Shown here piece by piece: positions 25,901 to 37,900 of a stretch of 64,000 nt of DNA. The DNA is from Paraescarpia echinospica (taxonomy: Eukaryota; Annelida; Polychaeta; Sabellida; Siboglinidae). The notes below the pieces were generated by a model, which saw only the letters and a program-made list of their open reading frames with translations, did no database searches and was not told where the DNA came from. The first letter of the stretch is position 1. Each line of letters begins with the position of its first letter. Location: the NCBI GenBank assembly GCA_020002185.1, contig CM034541.1:53590553-53654552 (forward strand), read 5' to 3'. The position numbers were made by a program, and so were the translations under genes.

Positions 25901-28900
25901 GCTGCCCCTGATTAAACTAGTCATTTCTTCTGATAACTTTGCAATTGGATCTACGAAATCACATGTATTTGTTTCTATTAATGACACATTTAGTTGAACA
26001 TTTAATTGAAATGGGAAATGGCTTGTTTTCTTTATGAAATAAAGCCACTTTTAATATGTGCCATAACTGTCACACATATACAACAGTATGATTGATTTTT
26101 AAGGACTAGTAAAACAATATGAGGACTAGTTGTTTCTGAGTCAGCTAGTCCGACGGACTACCTGTCAACTAAATCCACCGTGCACCCTGATGTTGTGCCT
26201 GGTGGTACGGCCAAACCATTGAAGTAATATGCCTGGCCACTGCTGGGTGGCCCTGTTAGTTGTACATAACATGATTTTAACAAAAATATAATGTATCTTT
26301 CTGAATTCCAACTGTAAGATTACTCTGTAGCCATCCTGGTTAAGGTTAATAACACTGACAGAAGCTGTATGTTTGTTCCTAGTTGACTACACCCACTCTG
26401 AGACTGGGGCGAGTCCACTGATGGTGGCGGCGGGGCGAGGGTTCTTCACCATTGTGGAGCAGCTCGTGGGTCTGGGGGCAGATGTGAATCTCCAGGCCAG
26501 CAACGACTGGACCGCTCTCGACTGGGCGAAGAACTTTGAGAGGAATGACGTCATCGAGCTGTTGGAAGCCTACATGTGAGTTTGTACTATTGCCTCTGTA
26601 TACATATTAATTGGCAAAAAACTGAAGGTTATTGCGCCAATATGGGGAAGGGATGTGTGCACTGCCGGAACTTTGGATGTGTCTGCCCAGTCTAGTTTTA
26701 AAAGTGTCCACCGCAGCTGCAGACACAACTGTTTCGGATAGTCCGTTCCAGTTCTTTATTGTTATACCAAAGTCGCCCTCATGACTCCATTAGTAGGAGT
26801 CATTTTCTGTACTTTATTATTACGGAAATAAAGTGGGACTGTCCTAGGATGACCTTAATTGCGAGGTGGCTGTTTTACTGAGGTGACTGACTGAACGTAA
26901 AGCAAGGTTCAACTGTATATCTGTGTGTGTTTTGTTGCTGTCACAGAAATACTGATTGAACTGACTGAAAATGAAGTTGGGACACAACGAGCAGATGTTT
27001 TCAGTTGTTAAATAATTTGATATGATCCAAGATATAATAAAAAGTTTAATTTAGGGGTGAACATGTTTTTAAAATATACATGGAAATAAATCATGTTACT
27101 CAGTGAAGCATGACATGTTTGTTGCAGCCACAGTTCAGTGAGTGAGTCAGTAAAGCTTGGTGTTGTCACAGTTCAGTGAGTGAGTCAGTAAAGCTTGGTG
27201 TTGTCACAGTTCAGTGAGTGAGTCAGTAAAGCTTGGTGTTGTCACAGTTCAGTGAATGAGTCAATGAAGCGTGACATGTTTGTTGCTGTCACAGTTCAGT
27301 GAGTGAGTCAGTAAAGCTTGGTGTTGTCACAGTTCAGTGAATGAGTCAATGAAGCGTGACATGTTTGTTGCATTCACAGTTCAGTGAGCGAGTCAGTGAA
27401 GCATGACGAGAGCCAGCTGATGAAGCAGGCACAGACCCTCAGCACAGAGGACCGGGACCTGCTCAGTGCCTACCACCACAGCTTTGATGACGAGAAAGTT
27501 GACATCGAACTTGTGCTAACCCTCATATACAAGATACACTCAGGCTCACAGGAAGGTTGGTTCATTTTATTTCAATTCCTTATTGGTCTAGTAGCAATAT
27601 TGCTCTTTCACTTTATATAGTTATCCTCTTCGTGTCATGTGGCACATAAAGCTCGCACAAGATCTAGCCAGACCCCTCTTTCTACTGCTCTCCTTGCTGC
27701 TGTGCCCCAACTCAGCCCAGCAGTCTTCAGTTCATGTTCTATTGTTTGTCGCTAAGTTGTTTTTGGTCTGCCTTTTTTTCTATTTCCTTCTGGCATCCAG
27801 ATCAGTGCTGTTTCTGCTGCAGTGTCACTGTTCAACCTGTATACCTGGTCTAGCTGTGTCCACTTTTTCAGTGTGAGACAGAAATGTTGTTGTTTTGTTG
27901 CTTGGTGGAGTTTGCGCTTTTGTTTGCCTAATTTTGTCCGGATCTAAAACAAAGTAATTTAATAATTGTACCAATGATTTCACCATGACATCTTAGTACA
28001 AACATCTTGTAGTGGATTTTTTTATGAAGTGGATTTAAAATGTAATAAGAAAAAAATAGAAAGGAACCTTTAAATTTATTACAAAAACATCAGCACCATG
28101 CGTTATAAATATGTTTATTTTGTTCATGAAATCATATAACATGGTACACAATACCGACAGCTGCCTAACCCTAAACAAAAAGTAAAAAACATTCAGATTA
28201 CAAAATTGTGTAATTTATTTGTACATGTTACATATGACACGAGTTTACTTAATGACTTTAAGGTCACCATACACGCATTATAAACCATGATATAATATTT
28301 AATGATTCTACAACTAATAACATAATGTGTACTTGGATTACTGAGTTTAAATCAAGACAGTCAACAATATATTACTGTTTTATTCTTGAGAGAAAAGTAC
28401 CATCTTTGTCACGTTGTTCTTTCAGCAGCTATGTAGTCTATTACCTGTACATTTACAATTGTGCTTTTGTTGCTCCATTAAGGAGGTGTCCTTACTAAAA
28501 ACGATGACATTGTTTATAATATACAGTGAACTCCTACTATGAGAAACATAAACAAACGTGGTTAAACTGTTCCATATGTCCAGGTTCCTTATATCCATGG
28601 GTGTACAACACAGTACAGGCCAGGATGCTGATTTCAGTGTTCTCACTTTTAAAGTTGCATTCTGAGGTCGTCCAACTTTTAAATAAAAATTTCCAGTGAA
28701 TCAACATGACCCATGCACATTATAATTATATATATATTATGTATATATATATATATAAATATATATATATAAATATATATATATATAAGATCACTTTTCT
28801 CAACTGCATATAAACGTTTACTTGGCTGGGAGTCAGTAGCAACATATCACAGAAAAGTGATCTTATATATATATATATATAAATATATATATATATAAGA

Positions 28901-31900
28901 TCACTTTTCTCAACTGCATATAAACGTTTACTTGGCTGGGAGTCAGTAGCAACATATCACAGCTCCTGGCGCCTGGCTGTGCATAAGGGCGTCCGTGCTT
29001 TTGAGGAGAAGCACCTGCAGGACCTGGACCAGAAGCGCCAAGCACAAACAGAGAAGACCAGACCCTGCTTCTGCAGTTGCCTGCCCCAAGTGCGGCCGTG
29101 TCTGTGTGCGTCTGACTTTGGGCTGCGCTCCCATCTCTGGTGTTACTGACATCTTCGTCGCTTGCGATAAACATTTTTCACAACATGTGCAGTTGGAAGA
29201 TACAACAGCATAATTATATTCGCATGCAAGATGAATGCCATATATGTGTTTACTACTCCGTTGCCGGACCTGGCGACTAGTAATTTTGCAAAAGCGTAGT
29301 TTATCAAATAACGCATCAAATGCTAAAGTGATATATGGTAGCAAGTATGATAAAATAAGTAAATCAACGATCTGCTAAGTGGGATTTAGTGCTTAATAAA
29401 TACAGCATTATTGCTTTTAGTATTAAATAGTGTTGATGTTGTGCATCCACTTTCTTAGAAATAGTTCATATTGGTAGTTTATAATGAATGCAACTTTAAG
29501 CAGATGTTTCAAGCATTAGTCCTTATATGGCGAGAAACCTCTGTATCTAAATTTGCTATAAACACATCTTATTGATAGATGTAGCTGACACAAACATGGA
29601 TGTCCTGTGCAGAACATACGTGGATAACTCCCAAGTCATTGTTCATCTTCATTGGGACCATTAGTTGTACGCCATTGCCCTTATTTGGTGTGCGGTCGTC
29701 AAGGTGATCCGCCATCATGGCTATACACAACCAAATGTTGTGCAGTATTTTAAGGGGAAACAAAAGGCAAATGTTTGGTGTTGTGCGTCTAAAACGTTAA
29801 TACAAACCAACCATTTGCAACTACAATCACATTTTTAACGTCAACGGTTTATTAGGAAAACAAGTTTTAACACACAGCGACCGTTTTTCATGGACAGCAC
29901 AATTTTGGCCAGTAAATCTACGTCATAGGTTCAGCCTTCAACAACAACATTTTATTGTTGGAAAACAAATATTCTGTTTGATTAACTAAACCCAAACAAT
30001 GATGAAAGCAATGACAAGCATTTATTTATTGAACATTAACCATATTCAATCTTAGAATGTTATAAAACATTCTAAATAGTTCACAACCTCACATAACATT
30101 ATTGTATTATCGTTCACAAAATAAAACATTCTTTTTGTATATATTTCAGTTGTACACATGCTGATAACTTTTTGAAACAGCTAAACTCATTCGACTGTTC
30201 AAATAATACGTCCTGATGGTGATGTCAGTCACTTTGCACCGGCCGCCATGCAGCAGGATCAGTGCTGGGGCCCATCAAGCTTGCCGGCCTCTGGGGGTTG
30301 ACGACTGCGTAGCTTGCTAGCAGGCAGGAGTCTCGCAGTGCCCGATCATGTCAACAGCCTTTGATGCCATCAGCTTTTGCTTACGGTCAATGCTGACTTC
30401 ATAGTGGACTATAGTATATGTGCTGCATATTTCAGGTAACTTAAGTCTTCCGAAGTGACCCTTTTGCCTGGCCGCGAGTCACCCACTTGCTTCGCTGCAA
30501 GTCATCAGCTTGTCTAGCCGCCCCGGCTAAGTTGATTTGAAAATTATCTCCATGAACTTGTCAGGACATCTGGAGTGGCATTATTTTCAATAGGGCCTAT
30601 TTAGCTATTCTGTAAAACGTACACATAGGCCTATGTTTTGGTAGTCCGATATTTTATTTACCTAATATGCATTATACGGCGGCAATTTCTATAATCTCCG
30701 GTCAATTTCCATAATGATTACAGAAAATCTGTAATGGTTGGCAATCATATGTATTGCAAAATCACGTTTAATTGCAAAAATGCCTTATAAAAGTCCACTG
30801 AACCGCATGTCATGACATGTGTAAACAACCATAATCAGGTCTTTGAAGGAACACATGTCGTCACGGTAACTTCGATGTATATAAAATGCTGCTTGTTTAT
30901 TGGTTGTTAATTTGCGTCATAGGCAAGATGGCAGCCTTCAGGAAATCAGACCTTTCATGAGAATCTTCCACTTTGAAACCAAATTCTGAGTAAACCACAA
31001 ATGTGAAAATGTTGATTGTAGTTGCAAATAGTTAGTTTGTATTAACTCTTTTAGATGCATGACACCAAAAAGATGCCCTTTGTTTCCCTTTAATGGATAA
31101 TGCCAACTCTAAAGGCTGACAGTAAAATACAGGTTCTTCAGGTGAAACAGCAGTAGACTTTCCCTCATTTGAATGCAGATGCACCTTGATGCAGTTGTTG
31201 TGTATAGCCTGTTGCTACGATACGTATGTAGTTGCGAATCGTCCCAATTCCCAAATCTGTTCCACTCAACTGGAACCGAAATAATCACCCTTACCTTCTC
31301 CCCCGCCCTCTTCCTCACAGTTGTTTCCCCATCCCATTCCCTTACCCCGTGAGGGTGATCTCGCACACAAAGTTGAGTCTGGCGGCGTAACAGTGCCAGT
31401 CGTCCCAGCCATGGGAGTGCGTGCCCGCACCAAAGTAGATGCAGTGTTGGTTGCGTTCGTGGTTGTTTGGTTCGTTGAGCCGCCAGTTCGTGTATCCCAG
31501 TGTCCTCCCTGTGCCCACCCACGTCCACCGCCCCTCCTGCGACATGTCGTTGCCGCCCGTCCACAGGTACGCACTGCTCCAGTAGGCTGCAGCAGAAAGT
31601 ATATATTTAGGCAGCACAATTTAAAACTAATTTATGGATCACAGTGCATCAAATACTCGGTGTAAGTCACATGTACATATGTAATTGTAACTGTGGATCT
31701 ATGTTAATTCACGGCTCGACATTAACGCTCGTTCACTTGTCCGGGACAAGTAATTACCAATGTCGGACAATACATTGTCCAGGACACTTGTCCGATGGGA
31801 CAAGTTGATTGAGTCGCAATATTAACAGCTAGGGCTTGAAGTTGCTACTACCTCGTTGCATTTGCGGGTATAATCTTATGACTGTGACTAGATAAATTGC

Positions 31901-34900
31901 TTTAGTTGCAGTGTGCATTTTAGAACTCCATTAATTATTATCCTGCTCGTGGGTGACTGACATTTAGGTCCTTGTGTTGATATATTAATGGGTATTAGCC
32001 ATCAAACAAAATGTGCATGATGCCACTTTAACCCCTTGCTTTGCCCCTGCTTACAGGGTCTGCAGAAAAAGATTTATACATTGTAGCAAGTGAATAAGGA
32101 CTAAAGTTATAGGTATACAAAATTAAAGTCCTATGCAGGCACCCCTACCCCTGTACTATCCACCCAGATATCACCCCTGTACTATCCACCCAGATATCAC
32201 CCCTGTACTATCCACCCATATATCACCAGTTGCAGAAAGGGGAAACTCGTAACTAACTAGCTAGTTTTTTATTTGTTTAAAGTTTAAACTGAAATAATGT
32301 GTGCCTATGCAAAATTCAACATAAAGCCTGTCAGAATATATTTAAAGAGGAGAGTGTTCCCTATGTGAATACTGTATGGACATACGTATATTCAAAATAA
32401 ATGTATATAATTTCATAAAAGCATTCAATTGCTTAAATAACTATTGTGGTTGTAAATATCAACAAAATTACCAGGTAGTATGCATGGCTAGGTCCAGTTA
32501 CATAACTGTATCTTGAATTTATTACAAACGATATTTTGTATTAGTAGCACAGATGATAATCCATAACGTTGTACGTAGAGTTGATATAAAATTGTGTTCA
32601 GAAAAATACCACGACACATTTAGCTTTGCATTTTAATTAGTTACAAGGAGGCAGTCTGTTCCTAGTTTTTAATTTATTAATTAATGTAATGTTCTTAAGA
32701 CTATACTAACTACGTTGAAGGTATACTGCCTGCCAAGTTGCGTTTAGTAAGCCTGTAACAACGTTCGTAATTAGGAAGGTACAACCCCAGAGCCAGTTAT
32801 GGCAATAACACTGGCGTTTTATGTTTAAAGCAATTTTTGATGGGACAAGTAAATTTCTGATGGGGCAAGTAAACATGAATTAGTACTACTGGACAAGTGC
32901 TTTATGGGAGTCAATGTCAAGCCCTGTAATTAATGTCAACCGCCAGTCTTAAATAACAGGACTCATCAATCATTCTTATTTGTAGTGAATGTCACACTAA
33001 TTTTGTGTAATTATGATCATGATCCTAATCTTAATCTTTAATCCAGTCTTGCCTGTACAGACACACCCCACATTCAGCCTAACTGATTCACGTACATTCT
33101 TACAGAAAAGGATCTAGTTCCCTTGCATTTATTTTATAATGTTCAGTGACAATGGTTTTGTGGCAGATTATCTAATTGTGTAGCAGTATAAATCTATTAG
33201 TACTATTTGAGCATTACATTACATAACTTGTGGTACTTGTCTTGTCATAACTTTACATATTACATTACTTGTGGTACTTGTCTTGTCATAACTTTATATA
33301 TTACTTGTGGTACTTGTAATGTCAACTTTATATATTACATTACTTGTGGTACTTGTCATGTCATAACTTTGTATATTACATTACTTGTGGTACTTATCAT
33401 GTCATAACTTTATATATTACATTACTTGTGGTACTTGTCATGTCATAACTTTATATATTTATACTCATGAAGCAAACATTTTCACATGAGTAAATATATT
33501 TTCTTGAACAGTCGCCTCTTGGATAAAAAATTTCAATAAAGAAGGTGAAATATCGACACAATCATGGAACTAGGCTGGATTTAGTTTTAAATTCTTTCTA
33601 TGCAACATGTCACATGCTGGATAGGTCAGTTGATTACGAACCAAAGAACAGAAAACTAACATTTAAACCTCACCTGCATTGTAGTTTCTATATTTAATGA
33701 TGAACTCTTCCTCATCCTTGGTTTCTATGCCGACCAGGTGAGAGAGCGGGTGCGCCCTCTGGCAGACCTTCTCGGCATCGATCCAATTGGCTGTGGTGTT
33801 TGCGAACATGTAGCAACTCATGAAGTGGCGGACATAGTCCGGCGGGCACCCTGCGGGAAATAATTTGAAATAATCAACAGCAAAATCTTGCAGTGATTTG
33901 AAATATATACATTACAGTTTCTTTGATCCGTCTTTTTTCCGTTACAGAGGAATATCGTTTTCTCCTTGTGTTTTTGTTTTGAATTAGTAAAGATAGTAAG
34001 TAAAGGTAGTATCCTATTTTTAAAACCCCGATCAGTTAACTTCAAGATGAAATGGACTACCAGAATAATAGTTGTGTTTCCGGTTATCCGATCAACCCTG
34101 TTTGATGTACCTGAGCATTGAAGTTCTTACAATAAACAAGGAAAATGCGTCATTTACTTGCAACCTTGTACGAAAACAAGCACAAGGCAAAACATGAATT
34201 TAAAAATGCCAGAGTCTACAACTATCAAAACACAGGAAATATATTTTCTCATATTAATCTTGTGGATGTCAACTTCACACAACAACAAAATTACCAAGAA
34301 ATACTTGACTGCTACCAGCTCTATCTACCCTAAGATATTTTCCCTCAGTAAAATAATCAATTGAAGAAAATCTCATGCCTGTATATACCTGACATTGATA
34401 ATAACAATACTATTGATAACCATTGATTAGTCACAATAACAGGAACAGGAAACACTAATATTTGTCAGGAAGTGCTAGTATAAAAAGCTTGTTGGCCTCA
34501 AAGGCCCCCCCGGCCTTATTGAGCCTGCTGGTTTAAGTGGACCTCATGCCCCCTCCAGGGTGCACGGTGGATTTAATTGACAGGTAGTCCGTCGGACTAG
34601 CTGACTCAGAAACAACTAGTCCTCATATTGTTTTACTAGTCCTTAAAAATCAATCATACTGTGGTATCATATATGTGTGAGTTATAGCACATAGTAAAAG
34701 TGGCTTTATTTCATAAAGAAAACAAGCCGTTTCCCATTTCAATTAAATGTTCAACTAAATGTGTCATTAATAGAAACAAATACATGTGATTTCGTAGATC
34801 CAATTGCAAAGTTATCAGAAGAAATGACTAGTTTAATCAGGGGCAGCAAACAGGAGTCGTAGACAAGGCGATTCCAGCAGAATTTGAAGCCTGACGTCGA

Positions 34901-37900
34901 CAAAGGACCGACATTGTCGGACTAAGTTGCATCATTTGCCCTATACTTTTCATTAGCGTTTTTTTTAACCGAAGCTGACTAAACAATCAGTAACATTGCT
35001 GGCGTTTGGTAACTTGCTAAAACAATCACCCAATACAGGAATAACGCAACTACCATCACGACGGGATAGCACGTAACGATGTCAGTAACCCGCGCATGTA
35101 TGTTTGTCCATCACTCATGGTCGCTAGGTGGCACTACTACGCTAACCGGATGTAAACAGCCGCCATTTACATTCACTGCGTTCAGCAAGTTTCCGATCTG
35201 ACGGTCGTACGGAATATTTAGCTGCCTGTGATAAAATGCTACCTTACTGTCTGATTTTGTTTCATTCCATCACAACACCCAACTAGCGTATACATAGCGT
35301 AAATTAATTTACATAATAACAGCTAGTCCGATGGGACTGCTCAACTAAACATGGACTAGTCCGATCACTGAAACTACTCGTCCGGGACGATCGGACCGGC
35401 CTTATTTCGCAGCCTGCCCCTCCCTCTGAGATATGTGGGAACACCTTCATCCTTGTACCACAGCCATACACTCGGCTACATTGCCAGTCTGTGCACTTGG
35501 AGGACACTGTGGGCTGGTACAGTTGGTTATGATTAAGGTGCACCAGTGTGGACATTGACCCCTGCAGAGATACTCCCTTTGAAAGGTTTCACTATCAACA
35601 GTCTTTTTGTTGTGTGAAGGTTAATTAGTAAAGGTAAACTTTAACCTAACCTTATCTCCATAAAAAGAAAGAAGTTTTGTTGACACCATCTTCACAATTC
35701 GAGGTTTGCGACATCAATTTAAACTATTCTAATCAACATTCTTGCACGGACGGATGTAGCTCCCTTGCATTATTTCAATACAGTTTTCAGTCACTTCACT
35801 TATTAATGTGACATGACTTAAGTTCTCTCTCTTCTAGATAAATATCTCCAGTCCAGGAGACCTAAATGTTTTCCTTGTGTTTTATCGTAGATGTTTGTGT
35901 AAGTCTAACCCCTGGTGTTCTAGTCAGAGATATCTCCCGGCTTGTTATTTAATTAACTCTTTGAGGTAGATACCCGATACACACAAGTCCTGTGTGCTTC
36001 GTCGTGAAGCTTACAGTTCTTATCGTCTTGCTAAATGTTCTCGTCTTTGGCTGAGGCGGCAATAGAAACGTGTGTTTTAAATTACTGACGGTCTGGAGGA
36101 ACTTCAATAAATAGGGAGTTAGTAAATAGGGAGAGCGCAGATAGGGAGAGGATAAAATTATAAATAGGGAGAAAGAAAATAGGGTGTGAATAAATAGGAA
36201 GAGGGTAATAAGGGAGAGAGTAGATCGAGTTGAGGTTGGATAACAAGCAGAATCAAAGAAGCCGGTTTTAGTATTTTTTACCAAGTTGACAGTCCTGCTG
36301 ACCATCAATTTTTCAGCTCACGTAGAACTCTAAAACTGCTTTGCTCCAGTAGATATAAGCTGTCGACTTGATGTTATTAAACACCATCCGTGGTGTCCGT
36401 GGAGAAGACACCAAGGCAGCAGTTGTCACTATTACAATAGTGTCAACTTGAACTTGTTCCCTTCACCAGTTCATTGACGTTTTTGCCAATTGTGGCATTG
36501 CATGCAGCAGATGTGACTCCACAGTGACGCCACCTGGGGAATGACTCACAACTCAATTAGTTCACTGAAAAAAGTAAATAACTCTGAGTAACTACCTTTG
36601 TGTTTTTTTTAAATACATTGCCAGTTCGTAGATCAGAGTCGAAGCAAGTGAATGAACAGAGACAGGCACGAGCGTACTTCGGTGCCTGGGAGGGGGGTAC
36701 ACTTACACTGGTCTGGTGCCTGGGAGGGGGGTACACTTACACTGGTCCGGTGCCTGGAAGGGGGTACACTTACACTGGTCCTGTGCCTGGGAGGGGGTAC
36801 ACTTACACTGGTCCGGTGCCTGGGAGGGGGTACACTTACACTGGTCCGGTGCCTGGGAGGGGGGTACACTTACACTGGTCCAAAGTTTATGTATCAATAT
36901 ACAGGGTGTATAGATGTCCACTCTGTGTAATGATTTATGTGCTACAACATTTTATGTAATCTGCGATGTATAAATGAACACAACGCATTACTGTTTGATA
37001 TACTAACTTGCAATTTAGTGGAGTTTTACATTTTTTGTTTGGAAAATGATTGGTAGCTGTACCTTAGTTGGTCTTATCAGATAATATAAGTTCATGTTGA
37101 AAATGAATGGAGCATTCATTTCAATCACTAATAAAAGCTGAACTTCTGCTGTTTGGCAGACATTTTATTCTGTTGTCAAACTGCAGTTTTTCAGTTACTG
37201 ATTCTATCACAACACAAGCAAAAAGTAATACTATTCGCAAAATCATAGCCTGCAGTTTGTATAGCAATTACTTGAATTACTTTGGCAGAACTGCTTTAAC
37301 ATGGGTTGATTTGTTTACGTCAAGAGCCAGTAACATTTATCTTTGTTCATTTGAGAAGTATGTCGCAAATTGAGATAGACGACTTTGCGTCACTGCTAAT
37401 TAAGTTGACAGGAGCAAATGATTACTGTGGAATGCATCTGTGTTGACTCTAGTGCGCCAGATTTTTCCATGAAAATCTTTGAAGAACTTGGGTGTTTACT
37501 GAAACTGAAAGCCTGGCATGGAAACTGTTCTGATCAAATAAAACTGCACGAGACTGAACTGATTTGAATACACCACCACACCACACCAAGTTATATAACT
37601 TACAAAATAATGCAATAATGCAGTAGTATTTTGTTGTAATTTTTTCTTGAAATACACTTTAGAACAACATTATGTTGTTGGCATGACTTTTTAGTATAAC
37701 TAAGTAATTCTAGATTGTTTTAGGAAAGAACTGCTGTGAGGAAACCACTCAGAGTGAATGTGAGAACCTACTTTGTTAATAACCAGATATCTGCTTGCAC
37801 TGTTGAGTGAACTGAAGCTTTGTGGGGTAAGGAGAATTCTCCCGGTCTTCTCAGTTGGATGTCTCATGCTTTCCTTCTGTGCTGCCAAGTTCCGTTGGTT

